The notes under the pieces were generated by a model, which was not told the origin of the DNA, did no database searches, and saw only the letters and a list, made by a program, of their open reading frames with translations. A program made the position numbers and the translations under genes. This document shows positions 7,678 through 16,916 of a DNA stretch of 57,304 bases, piece by piece. This stretch comes from Butyrivibrio sp. AC2005 (GTDB lineage: Bacteria > Bacillota > Clostridia > Lachnospirales > Lachnospiraceae): the NCBI RefSeq assembly GCF_000424145.1, contig NZ_KE384142.1, forward strand, positions 1-57,304. Reading direction: 5' to 3'. Positions within the stretch are counted from its first letter, which is position 1; every line of letters starts with the position of its first letter.

Positions 7678-9744
7678 ATGCTTGGACGAATTACTAAATA
7701 CTTAAAGCACCGTCCAATTTTAAAAAGATGGATTATTTTAGGGCTGGCGATCATTCTCATAACAGGGATGGGAATGATTGCTTCAGCTTTTTTTCTCGTG
7801 CATGCATTGTATGCCAAGGAAGAGGATATTGAGGAGAAGCTTGTAAGGGAAAAGGTATCAGTGGTGGAGAGTGTATGCCAGGAAGTGGTTCTTGGGGCAC
7901 AGACCTTTATCACAAATAACCTTGTTAAGGTCGCGGCCAAAAAGCACGATGAGACTGTGGAAGACAGAATGAGACTTGCCGAGATAGCTGACCTTATGAA
8001 TGAGTATGGAGCGGTACATTCTGCCTTTGATAAAGTATATCTGTTTTTTCCTAAGGGACAACCGGCTGTACTTACCAAGGAGGAATTCATCAGGATTGGA
8101 GACGGAGTACATATAGTTTCCGGACTTGATATTGAGGCTGAGGAGAATAAGGCTCTTTTTGGTGATAATCTCTACAGTAAGTTTAAGATTGTCGGTCAGT
8201 CAAATGACAAGCAGCTCTATTATTCCATGGCCACCAGGTATGCAGTACCATTTGAGGATCAGGATGCAGTACTTCTTATAAAAATTGATATGTCGGAGGT
8301 TCGAAGTGCGCTAAGCGATGAATACCAGTTTTTACTGGTATCGGATGACGGGACATATATAAAACTTGGAAATGAGGAAATAAGCGACACTTTTGTGGAA
8401 AAATGCCTTGAGGTTCAGGAAAAAACAGCTGTTGGTAAGAAAGTGATCTATCCTTACTACCTAAAGCCATATGGACTAAGGCTCATTGCGATAATGGATT
8501 CCGGGATAGCCATGAGTGCAATAAGACCCTTCATTATCGGAGTTGTTATATACGGAGTGGCACTTCTTATCCTGATAGGAATAGTTTTGACCCACCTTTT
8601 ACGTGTTCAGTACAGACCGATTGAGTCCATTCTTGAGTTCCTTGATGAGCATGAATCCGCAAATATGGCAGATTCAGAGCTCAGCGATGAATTTAAGAGG
8701 ATAGAAGACGGTATAAGCAGAACGGTAAACAGTCTTAAGCTTTCGGAAAATGAATTCAGGAAATTCAGGACTGATACGGAAACGAGACTGATAAAGCTCT
8801 TAAATTACGGTACGGATACGATAGAGACCGAGAACGATGATAAAAACCGCTATCTTGTAGTGAGCTATGATATTGATAATCCGACGGATAAGCCAATGGA
8901 CCAGAAGGAAAGAGACCAGGTGTGGTTCATCATACACAATGTATCAGAAGAGCTTATCGGGAAGGAGAACCTTCTTATAACAGGAGGACTGGCTCACTGG
9001 TTTTATAACATAGTGCAGCTGACAGGTACAAACGAGATCTCTTTGACCGAACTTACTGAAAAGCTGAATACAGTCTGCAGTTTTATACGTGAAAAATTTG
9101 ATATTGCGCTTGTTGCAAATATTTCTGACATTCATCACGGAATCGGATCAATTCCCACAGCAAACAGGGAATCCATGCTGGTAAGGGAATACAGAATATA
9201 TGTCGGAAAGCTGGAAAATGTAGCCTTTTATAAGGAACTGTCTCTTGATGATGAGGCGAAGGCAACTCTTACTAGCTGGGATCAGATGGAACAGATCCAG
9301 AACATGTATCGAATGCACAGGGGAATCGAAGCTCAGAGCATGCTGGATGATATTGTGAATGCAGCTGTGGAAAACAGTAAGGATCACCAGATGACAGAAC
9401 CACTTGAACATGAGAATAGTGGAAAAAGTATTCTTCTTGTGGAAAAGGCAAAGGAATATGTGGATAAGCAGTACGCTGATAAGGATATGAACGTCAATAG
9501 TGTGGCTCTTGAGCTTGGCGTCAATAATTCTTACCTGTCCAGGACCTTTAAACAGGTTTACGGCATAGGAATGCTTGAATACATTAATAATGTCAGACTT
9601 GAAAATGCAGAAGGGCTAATGAAAAAAGGATTCACCGTTAAGGACGCAGCCGATATGGTCGGATTTACAACCCCAAGACCACTCATCAGATGCTTTAGGG
9701 AAAAGCATGGGACAACTCCCGGAGATTACTATAAAAGCAAGTAA
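7678..9744 (+). CDS. Membrane-anchored sensor with AraC-type DNA-binding domain
   Basis: This 688-residue one-component regulator has a TM helix at about residues 19-42, an extracytoplasmic sensor region of about 235 residues, a second TM helix at about 281-303, a cytoplasmic linker, and an AraC-type double helix-turn-helix at about 582-688 (NVNSVALELGVNNSYLSRTF ... TVKDAADMVGFTT). Such proteins commonly sit beside LplB/YtcP-type importers in Firmicutes and activate them on sensing an extracellular sugar, as does this one (306 bp upstream of the permease gene). The ATG follows GGGAGAG. The 183-nt gap before it contains only a weak inverted repeat ACTTTTTG/CAAAAAGT (7542-7573). Confidence 0.9.
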   Translation: MLGRITKYLKHRPILKRWIILGLAIILITGMGMIASAFFLVHALYAKEEDIEEKLVREKVSVVESVCQEVVLGAQTFITNNLVKVAAKKHDETVEDRMRLAEIADLMNEYGAVHSAFDKVYLFFPKGQPAVLTKEEFIRIGDGVHIVSGLDIEAEENKALFGDNLYSKFKIVGQSNDKQLYYSMATRYAVPFEDQDAVLLIKIDMSEVRSALSDEYQFLLVSDDGTYIKLGNEEISDTFVEKCLEVQEKTAVGKKVIYPYYLKPYGLRLIAIMDSGIAMSAIRPFIIGVVIYGVALLILIGIVLTHLLRVQYRPIESILEFLDEHESANMADSELSDEFKRIEDGISRTVNSLKLSENEFRKFRTDTETRLIKLLNYGTDTIETENDDKNRYLVVSYDIDNPTDKPMDQKERDQVWFIIHNVSEELIGKENLLITGGLAHWFYNIVQLTGTNEISLTELTEKLNTVCSFIREKFDIALVANISDIHHGIGSIPTANRESMLVREYRIYVGKLENVAFYKELSLDDEAKATLTSWDQMEQIQNMYRMHRGIEAQSMLDDIVNAAVENSKDHQMTEPLEHENSGKSILLVEKAKEYVDKQYADKDMNVNSVALELGVNNSYLSRTFKQVYGIGMLEYINNVRLENAEGLMKKGFTVKDAADMVGFTTPRPLIRCFREKHGTTPGDYYKSK

Positions 9745-9795
9745 AAACCTAACGAAAAGGTTATAGTAAAAAATCGTACATAGGTAATAAATATA

Positions 9796-9837
9796 CAGAT
9801 CGAAGTCTTATGACAGATTTCGGTCTGTTTTTTATTT
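9796..9837 (+). terminator. Terminator after the AraC-type regulator
   Basis: CAGATCGAAGTC pairs with GATTTCGGTCTG over 12 positions including wobbles, with an 8-nt loop, followed by TTTTTTATTTT. It separates the regulator from the ABC operon. Confidence 0.85.
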
Positions 9838-9959
9838 TGCGCGTAGATGGCGGATTCTGGTCAATAATTGCTTTGAAAATGGTCAGATATTGCCACTAAA
9901 ACAAGGTACTATTTTTTACTTTTTACAAAAATTGGTCGCTGAATGTAAAAAAACGACTC

Positions 9960-9988
9960 TTTATATGGATATGGTACAACGATATACT
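9960..9988 (+). promoter_or_regulatory. Promoter of ABC operon with overlapping TACAACG operator
   Basis: A -35-like TTTATA (9960-9965) and a -10 TATACT (9983-9988) are separated by 17 nt. The 12-mer TACAACGATATA at 9975-9986 overlaps the -10 box and matches the two AtuA-operon operators at 10 or more positions. A repressor bound here would occlude RNA polymerase, so the LacI protein at 3197 is the likely regulator. The remaining gene-free stretch 9838-9959 shows nothing else clear. Confidence 0.55.
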
Positions 9989-10049
9989 AACAACCAGTTA
10001 AGGCGACAACGCCGGGAGAGAGAGTAAAAAGAGAAAAGGAGTTTTAGTT

Positions 10050-11072
10050 ATGGAACAAGTACTAATGAAAGATAAGCTTGTACGTTCTGAAAGAGTCAGC
10101 AGGCAAAAAGAAAAGCCAGAGATACCTGCAACAGGTTATGTAGAGCACGCCGGATTCGCCGGATTTTTACATAATCTGAAAATAGACTTTATCAGGAACA
10201 AGGTTATCTATATTATGTGCATTCCGATAGTGGTATGGTACATAATCTTCCATTACATACCGATGGCAGGTATTGTGATGGCTTTCCAAAAATACACACC
10301 CGCACTTGGAATAAGCGGAAGTCCCTGGGTTGGATTTGACAACTTTGTACGATTTTTTACCGGACCGTATTTTGGAAGATTACTTAGAAACACAGCAATG
10401 ATTGGAATTCTGGATGTGCTATTCGGATTTCCTGCACCGATAATTTTCGCACTTCTTCTTAATGAAGTAAGAACAAAGGTATTTAAAAAGACAATACAGA
10501 CAGTTTCATACATGCCATATTTCATATCAATGGTTGTTGTCTGCGGTCTTATTGTTGATTTTACACAGAGTGGGGGACTTATTTCTAATGTAGTAGCTAA
10601 GCTGTCAGGCACAACAGTACAGAACCTTCTGGCTGATCCCAAGAACTATTGGGCAATCCACATTCTGTCAAATATCTGGCAGGGAATGGGATATGGATCA
10701 ATCATCTATATAGCAGCTCTTTCTGGTGTAGACCAGCAGCTTTATGAGGCAGCAGTTCTCGACGGAGCATCAAGATGGCAGAGATGTATTCATATTACAA
10801 TCCCGTCAATCATGCCTACAATCATGATCATGCTTATTTTGAGAATGGGTTCACTTTTACAGGTAGGTGCAGATAAGATCCTTCTTCTTTATACACCTGC
10901 AACATATGAAACAGCGGATGTAATAAGTACTTATATATACAGATGTGGTCTTCAGCAATATGATTATGGATTCTCAACAGCAGTAGGTCTGTTTAATTCA
11001 ATAATCGGAACGACCTTCCTTCTTGTAACAAACGCAATATCAAAGAAATATACAGAATCTAGCCTGTTCTGA
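10050..11072 (+). CDS. ABC sugar transporter permease, LplB-type (CUT1)
   Basis: The 340-residue integral membrane protein has about six hydrophobic helices, the first near residues 51-75 (CIPIVVWYIIFHYIPMAGIV). The cytoplasmic EAA loop that contacts the ATPase is at about residues 231-255 (YEAAVLDGASRWQRCIHITI). The N-terminal cytoplasmic tail of about 45 residues is typical of the LplB branch. It forms a heterodimer with the next permease (17-nt gap). AAGGAG precedes the start. The operon has no ATPase gene; MsmK (37478) is the likely energiser. Substrates of this branch are oligosaccharides or modified sugars; the exact one is not determinable here. Confidence 0.94.
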   Translation: MEQVLMKDKLVRSERVSRQKEKPEIPATGYVEHAGFAGFLHNLKIDFIRNKVIYIMCIPIVVWYIIFHYIPMAGIVMAFQKYTPALGISGSPWVGFDNFVRFFTGPYFGRLLRNTAMIGILDVLFGFPAPIIFALLLNEVRTKVFKKTIQTVSYMPYFISMVVVCGLIVDFTQSGGLISNVVAKLSGTTVQNLLADPKNYWAIHILSNIWQGMGYGSIIYIAALSGVDQQLYEAAVLDGASRWQRCIHITIPSIMPTIMIMLILRMGSLLQVGADKILLLYTPATYETADVISTYIYRCGLQQYDYGFSTAVGLFNSIIGTTFLLVTNAISKKYTESSLF

Positions 11073-11088
11073 TTGGAGGATACAAAAA

Positions 11089-11988
11089 ATGGTAGTTAAA
11101 AAGACAATAGGTGATTGGATATTTGATACACTTAATCATTTGTTTCTGCTCTTGATCGCATTCTTATGTGTGGTTCCGATTATTCATGTATGCTTTGCAT
11201 CAATATCTGAACCTGCATTGGTTGATAAGGCAGCAAGCTTCATACTTTTCCCTCTGGGAAAGCCCTCATTGAATGCCTACAAGATCATCATGAGATATAA
11301 AAACATCTGGATCGGTTACAGAAACACAATAATTTATGTTGTTGCACAGTGCCTTATAACAAGCGTGCTTTCAGTAATAGCAGGATATATTACTTCCAGA
11401 AAAAGATTTCGTTACAGAAATGCACTTATGATGTTCCTTGCATTCACAATGCTGTTTAACGGCGGTATGATCCCGACCTACATGGTTGTAAATAAGCTCG
11501 GACTTCTTAATACAAGAGCAGCACTTCTTATTCCTCAGGCAATGGGTGTTTTCTACATCATCATCATGAGGACTGCAATCCAGGCTATTCCGGATTCTCT
11601 TGAAGAATCAGCCAGAATGGACGGTGCAGGCGAGCTGACAATAATGTTTAATATCATTCTTCCTTTGTGTAAGGCAACCTTTGCGGTAATCATTCTCTTT
11701 ATCGCAGTTGGTAAGTGGAATGAGTGGTTTTCAGCACTGTTATATCTTCCTACAGCAAGAGATAAGTATCCTCTTCAGATGTTCATGAGAGAAATCCTCA
11801 TCTCTGCACAGAACTCCACAAGCTCAGTTACAGCAAACGCCGGAGATCTTATGGATAATGCTCAGATGTACAAGACACTTGTAAAGTATGGATCAATCGT
11901 AGTATCCACACTTCCGATACTTGCAATCTATCCTTTCTGCCAGAAGTACTTCGTTTCAGGAGTAATGGTTGGATCAGTTAAGGGTTGA
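11089..11988 (+). CDS. ABC sugar transporter permease, YtcP/AraQ-type (CUT1)
   Basis: This is the second permease of the importer: 299 residues with six hydrophobic segments. The EAA motif is at about residues 171-193 (LEESARMDGAGELTIMFNII). The C-terminus GVMVGSVKG is characteristic of YtcP-type subunits. GGAGG lies 9 nt upstream of the ATG. It is co-transcribed with the LplB-type permease and the binding protein that follows after 57 nt. Confidence 0.94.
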   Translation: MVVKKTIGDWIFDTLNHLFLLLIAFLCVVPIIHVCFASISEPALVDKAASFILFPLGKPSLNAYKIIMRYKNIWIGYRNTIIYVVAQCLITSVLSVIAGYITSRKRFRYRNALMMFLAFTMLFNGGMIPTYMVVNKLGLLNTRAALLIPQAMGVFYIIIMRTAIQAIPDSLEESARMDGAGELTIMFNIILPLCKATFAVIILFIAVGKWNEWFSALLYLPTARDKYPLQMFMREILISAQNSTSSVTANAGDLMDNAQMYKTLVKYGSIVVSTLPILAIYPFCQKYFVSGVMVGSVKG

Positions 11989-12045
11989 TGTTAATAAAAA
12001 AGTTTTAAATTTAAAAATGATATAAATGAAAGAGAGGTATAGTTT

Positions 12046-13680
12046 ATGAAAAAGAAGGTATTGGCAATGCTTCTGACAGCAGCTGTGATGGTTGGAACAG
12101 TTGCTGGATGTGGCAAGGGAGCTTCAACAAGTGAGGCAGCAGGCGGTTCAGGGGAAACTGCAACTGCATCAGAGTCAGGCGAGTGGACCTGGCCCCTTAG
12201 TGAAAAGAAGGAACTTAGCATCTGGATCGTATGGAGTAACGATTATGTAGAGAATCCTAATGATCTTAAGGCTATCCAGAAGATGGAAGAAGAGACGAAC
12301 GTACATGTAAACTGGCAGGTAGTTGATGCTGCATCTGCACAGGAGCAGTTTGGTCTTATGCTTGCATCAGGCGAATATCCGGATATCATCCGTGATTGCG
12401 GAACCTATTATCCCGGTGGAACAGAGAAGGGTGTACAGGATGGCGTTCTTGTAGACCTTACAGATATAGTTGATAAATATATGCCTACTTACCAGGCACT
12501 TCGTAAGAGCAACGAGTCTCTTGAGAAGGATACCGTTACTGATGAAGGAAAAATCGTTGGAACACGTACAATCGCATCATACTTTGGTGATGTAAGAGGT
12601 GAGAGAGTTTGGGCCGGCATGGCACTTCGCGGAGACTGGCTTAATGACCTCGGCCTTGAGGTTCCGAGAACAATTGATCAGTGGGAGACAGTTCTTACAG
12701 CATTCAAGGAGAACTATCCTGAGTGTGAAGCTCCTCTTATGATCGGTACAAACGGCTATGATTATTTCAGCCATTTCCTTTCAGCTTATGGCTGCCTTGG
12801 TGAGTTTTACAAGGACGGAGATACAGTTAAATATGGTCCTCTTGAGGATGGTTACAAACAGTGGCTTACACTTTTCCATGACTGGTATGAAAAGGGACTC
12901 ATTGATCCTAACTTCATGACAAATGCAGCTGACATCATGAGCCCTGCTGATTACATGGGAACAGGTAAAGCAGGCGCAGGTATCCAGCTTTGGGGTATGA
13001 CTTCAGACGTATTTAAGCAGCAGGGTTACACAACAGATGAAGATTTCAATATCGTAGCAACATCTTCACCTGTTCTTAAGGAAGGCGATACACCTGAAAT
13101 CGGTTTTGCAACATCTGACCTTGTAAAAGAAGAGGTTGGAATTTCAACATCATGTAAAGACATTGAGCTCGCAGCAAGATATCTTGATTACTGGTATTCA
13201 CAGGATGCAATGATGCTTGATTCACTTGGTATCGAGGGTGAGTCCTATACAAAGGATGGCGACACATATCACCTCACAGATGCTATGCAGCAGATGGTAG
13301 ATGAAGGCAAGGTTAACACACTTTCAGAAGCAGTATACACATATTCACTTGGAACATCAGATTTCGGTCTTTACAACTGGGGTATGTTCGATCCTATCTA
13401 TGAGGGACAGGATGCACTTAAGGCATATGATGAGTTTGATAAGGACAAGTTTGATCTCATGCTTCCTTCCTGCATGACAATGACAGATGCAGAAAATTCT
13501 GAATATGTAACACTTTACACAGATATCCAGACACTTGTTCAGGAGAATACAGTTAAGTTCATCACAGGCGAGCAGTCACTTGATGACTACGATGCATTTG
13601 TTGAGCAGCTTAAGACCTACAACATCGATCGTTGTATCGAGCTTAAGCAGGCAGCTCTTGACAGATACAACGCACGTTAA
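12046..13680 (+). CDS. Extracellular solute-binding lipoprotein of the ABC importer
   Basis: The 544-residue protein begins with a lipoprotein signal peptide and lipobox VAGC, with Cys22 as the lipidation site. A Ser/Thr/Gly/Glu-rich linker follows, then a large sugar-binding fold (LplA/YtcQ-like size and layout). It would sit on the outer face of the membrane and deliver ligand to the two permeases. GAGAGG precedes the ATG. Downstream, an imperfect hairpin (about 13717-13749) without a clear T-run lies before the esterase gene and may give differential expression rather than full termination. Confidence 0.93.
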   Translation: MKKKVLAMLLTAAVMVGTVAGCGKGASTSEAAGGSGETATASESGEWTWPLSEKKELSIWIVWSNDYVENPNDLKAIQKMEEETNVHVNWQVVDAASAQEQFGLMLASGEYPDIIRDCGTYYPGGTEKGVQDGVLVDLTDIVDKYMPTYQALRKSNESLEKDTVTDEGKIVGTRTIASYFGDVRGERVWAGMALRGDWLNDLGLEVPRTIDQWETVLTAFKENYPECEAPLMIGTNGYDYFSHFLSAYGCLGEFYKDGDTVKYGPLEDGYKQWLTLFHDWYEKGLIDPNFMTNAADIMSPADYMGTGKAGAGIQLWGMTSDVFKQQGYTTDEDFNIVATSSPVLKEGDTPEIGFATSDLVKEEVGISTSCKDIELAARYLDYWYSQDAMMLDSLGIEGESYTKDGDTYHLTDAMQQMVDEGKVNTLSEAVYTYSLGTSDFGLYNWGMFDPIYEGQDALKAYDEFDKDKFDLMLPSCMTMTDAENSEYVTLYTDIQTLVQENTVKFITGEQSLDDYDAFVEQLKTYNIDRCIELKQAALDRYNAR

Positions 13681-13779
13681 CTCATAGGGGAAAATATATT
13701 GGAATAATGATTATTAGGCGTGACGGTCACAAAAATGGCCGTTTCACCTTGTATATGACAGAACACGGAGAGTAGATAC

Positions 13780-15330
13780 ATGAAATATTTTAAGCAGGAT
13801 GAATCAACAATAGTAAGCACAAAGGCCGGAAAGCTTCAGGGCTATTTCTACGATGGCACATATATTTTCAAAGGCGTACACTATGCTGAGGCTGAGCGTT
13901 TCTGCCAGCCTACAGATGTGGAGCCCTGGGAGGGCATAAAGGATGCAACATCATTCGGAATGGTTTGCCCTTTAATGCACCAGGATACACCTCGCGGAGA
14001 GCTTATGGTTCCCCACGCATACTGGCCCCAGGATGAGCATTGTCAGAATCTTAACATCTGGTCAACAAAGCTCTGCAAGAATGCTAAGAAGCCTGTAATG
14101 GTATGGCTTCACGGCGGCGGATTCTTCGCAGGATCCTCTATAGAGCAGCTTTGCTATGACGGTGCGGCAATGGCAAAAGAAGGTGATGTGGTTGTTGTTA
14201 CCATTAATCACAGATTAAATCTTCTCGGATACCTTGACCTTTCTCCCTTTGGTGAGAAATATAAGAACTCAGGTAACTGCGGTAATGCAGATATGGTAGC
14301 AGCTCTTAAGTGGGTTAAGGAAAACATCGCTGAGTTTGGCGGAGATCCTGAAAATGTAACAATATTCGGACAGTCAGGCGGCGGAATGAAGGTTACATCC
14401 CTCATGCAGACACCTGCTGCTGACGGACTTTTCCACAAGGGTATCGTAATGAGCGGTGTTCTCGGAAAAGACTTCATGGACACAGGAAAAGGCGATGGAA
14501 AGCCGATTGTAACTGCTATGCTTAAGGAACTTGGTCTCACTGAAGACGATGTGGATCAGATGCAGACACTTCCCTACGAGAGACTGGTAGAAGCATATGA
14601 AAAGGTTCTTCCTTCAATCAAGGAGCAGGGACTTTATACCGGTATGTCACCTATGATAAATGACTGGTACCAGGGTGAGCCTCAGTTTACAGGCTTTACA
14701 GAGAATGCAGCCAAGATACCGCTTATGGTAGGTAGCGTTTTCGGAGAGTTTGCTTTCATGCCTCTTGATTTTGATAAGACAAAGATGACAGAGGACGAGA
14801 TGAAGGAGAGACTTAGCAGGGTATTTGGAGATAAGACAGATGAGCTTATCGAAAAGTTCAAAGAGGCATATCCTGATAAGAAGATCATAGATGTTATGTC
14901 ATTTGACTCAATTTTCAGAGCGCCTACAAAGGTTCTCATTGAAGAAGCAAGTAAGAGACCAAATGTACCGGTATATTCATACCTGTTTGCACTTGAGTTC
15001 CCTATTCAGCATAATAAGCCGGCATGGCACTGCTCAGATATTGCATTCTTCTTCCACAACATTGATCTTGTCCCTGTAGCTAATGTTCCGGGTGTTTCGG
15101 ACAAGCTTCAGGAGCAGATATTCAGGGCAGTCATGAATTTTGCAAGGACAGGAGATCCGAATCATGATGAGCTTCCGGTATGGGAGGCTTCCAAGCCCGG
15201 TGATGAGGCAACCATGGTATTTGACAGAACCTGTGAATGCAGGCACAACTTTGACACTGAACTCGTAAACCTTCATAAGACAATCATTCCGAAATTTGAG
15301 TTCGGCGGGGATGTAGAGATTCAGCACTAA
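13780..15330 (+). CDS. Type-B carboxylesterase (alpha/beta hydrolase)
   Basis: The 516-residue enzyme shows the complete type-B carboxylesterase set: oxyanion-hole HGGGFF at about residue 111, nucleophile elbow GQSGGG with Ser199, a likely acid Glu323 (FGEFAF) and His417 (AWHCSD). There is no signal peptide, so it acts in the cytoplasm on imported esters. Its position behind the importer and its orientation suggest it removes ester groups (acetyl, aryl or similar) from the imported compound; this is inference. GGAGAG precedes the ATG. A strong hairpin follows at 15363. Confidence 0.92.
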   Translation: MKYFKQDESTIVSTKAGKLQGYFYDGTYIFKGVHYAEAERFCQPTDVEPWEGIKDATSFGMVCPLMHQDTPRGELMVPHAYWPQDEHCQNLNIWSTKLCKNAKKPVMVWLHGGGFFAGSSIEQLCYDGAAMAKEGDVVVVTINHRLNLLGYLDLSPFGEKYKNSGNCGNADMVAALKWVKENIAEFGGDPENVTIFGQSGGGMKVTSLMQTPAADGLFHKGIVMSGVLGKDFMDTGKGDGKPIVTAMLKELGLTEDDVDQMQTLPYERLVEAYEKVLPSIKEQGLYTGMSPMINDWYQGEPQFTGFTENAAKIPLMVGSVFGEFAFMPLDFDKTKMTEDEMKERLSRVFGDKTDELIEKFKEAYPDKKIIDVMSFDSIFRAPTKVLIEEASKRPNVPVYSYLFALEFPIQHNKPAWHCSDIAFFFHNIDLVPVANVPGVSDKLQEQIFRAVMNFARTGDPNHDELPVWEASKPGDEATMVFDRTCECRHNFDTELVNLHKTIIPKFEFGGDVEIQH

Positions 15331-15362
15331 TATCGGTTACTCTCTTTTTCATACACCATAAT

Positions 15363-15402
15363 GAGAAGGCTACTGCTTAATTGCGGTAGCCTTTTCATAT
15401 TT
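15363..15402 (+). terminator. Terminator after the carboxylesterase
   Basis: A stem of about 14 bp (GAGAAGGCTACTGC with GCGGTAGCCTTTTC, wobbles included) has loop TTAATT. The T-run lies within the 3' arm and just after it. It closes the ABC/esterase operon. Confidence 0.8.
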
Positions 15403-15475
15403 GATGCATGGTATAATGAAGTGGTAATTTTTCGATATTTTATGAAAACAGGTTAAGGCAACGAATGAGGAACTA

Positions 15476-16915
15476 ATGAAAAAAGAATTAGAAAGCTTAA
15501 GAGACAGCGATCTGTATCCTTTTCACATGCCGGGGCACAAGCGCAACCCTGATGCGGGAGCCATGGCAGGATATATGGACATAGATATTACTGAGATAGA
15601 TGACTATGACAATCTCCATGATGCAGAGGGCATAATCCTGGAAGCGGAAAAACGGGCAGAGAGATTGTACGGAGCAAAGGAGACGCATTTTCTTGTAAAC
15701 GGAAGCACAGCGGGGATTCTCTCTGCAGTGTCGGCAGCAGTATCTGACGGGGGAAAGCTTCTTGCGGGAAGAAATTCACATAAAGCGCTTTATCATGCAG
15801 CATATTTAAGACAGCTGGAGCTTAAGTATCTAAAACCGGGGAAAATAGAACCGGGAAATTACGGAATCCTGTGGGGAAAGATAGATCCTGGAGAAGTGGA
15901 GGAGTCGCTAAATATCGATAGGGATATTGAGGCGGTTTTTATTACATCTCCGACCTATGACGGGATTTCTTCAGATATAAGAGCAATTGCCGAAATCTGT
16001 CATAACCATAATGTGATTCTTATAGTTGATGCGGCCCATGGCGCACATTTTGGATTATATAAGGGATTACCTGAAAATGCAGTGAGAGAGGGAGCGGATA
16101 TTGTAATACACAGTGTTCACAAGACTCTTGCCTCCATGACGCAAACCGCACTTATTCATGTACAGGGTAAGCTGGTAAACAGGGAAAGGCTTCGCAGATA
16201 CCTAAGGATTTATCAGTCAAGCAGCCCTTCATATGTATTAATGTCATCAATAGATTCGTGCATAAGAGATATTGAAAGCAGAGGAGATGAAATATTCTCA
16301 AGGCTTATAGGTTTTAAGGACAAAATCCTTAAGGAGACAAAGGATTGTAAAAAGCTTTTTATCCCGGGAAAAGACATAGTGTCTGATCCCTGTAAAGTCC
16401 TTGTCTGTGCGAAGGATGGCGCTATCACAGGGCAGCAGATATATGATATACTTCGATTAGATTATAAGCTGCAGCCTGAGATGGCAGGGGACTTCTATTC
16501 GCTGATGATCATAACGGGATATGACACAGATGAAGGGATAGACAGACTTATAGCGGCGATAAAGGACTTAGATCAAAAGCTTATAAAAAAGGCTGATGAC
16601 AGAAATGAGCCTAAAAAGGCATCCGGTAATTCTTATGGGGGAGCAGGGGATTATCCGAAGGCACTTTTTCCTATATATAAGGCGTGGGATGCAGAAAGTG
16701 AGCTGATGGATATTTCTGCTGCAGGCGGAAGGATTTCCGGAGAATTCATTAATTTATATCCTCCGGGGATACCACTCATAGCACCCGGGGAAATTTTTAC
16801 AAAAGAACTGATTGCTGATATAGGAAAATACATTAATGCAAAAATGAATGTGCAGGGAGCCTTCATAACAGAGAACGGAGAGAGAAAGGTAAGCGTATTA
16901 AAAAGCGCTGATTGA
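15476..16915 (+). CDS. Orn/Lys/Arg decarboxylase family protein (YaaO/SpeA-like)
   Basis: This is a PLP-dependent fold-type I decarboxylase of 479 residues. It has the family start PFHMPGHKRN, the PLP-pocket DAAHGAHFG segment and the Schiff-base lysine in SVHKTLASMTQ (Lys216). It lacks the extra N-terminal wing domain of E. coli-type enzymes, so it belongs to the compact class that includes B. subtilis YaaO and SpeA. Substrate may be arginine, lysine or ornithine; context does not decide. GAGGA precedes the ATG. In B. subtilis yaaO also sits just upstream of tmk-yaaQ-yaaR-holB, so the position is conserved. The next gene starts 1 nt after its stop. Confidence 0.9.
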   Translation: MKKELESLRDSDLYPFHMPGHKRNPDAGAMAGYMDIDITEIDDYDNLHDAEGIILEAEKRAERLYGAKETHFLVNGSTAGILSAVSAAVSDGGKLLAGRNSHKALYHAAYLRQLELKYLKPGKIEPGNYGILWGKIDPGEVEESLNIDRDIEAVFITSPTYDGISSDIRAIAEICHNHNVILIVDAAHGAHFGLYKGLPENAVREGADIVIHSVHKTLASMTQTALIHVQGKLVNRERLRRYLRIYQSSSPSYVLMSSIDSCIRDIESRGDEIFSRLIGFKDKILKETKDCKKLFIPGKDIVSDPCKVLVCAKDGAITGQQIYDILRLDYKLQPEMAGDFYSLMIITGYDTDEGIDRLIAAIKDLDQKLIKKADDRNEPKKASGNSYGGAGDYPKALFPIYKAWDAESELMDISAAGGRISGEFINLYPPGIPLIAPGEIFTKELIADIGKYINAKMNVQGAFITENGERKVSVLKSAD

Positions 16916-16916
16916 T

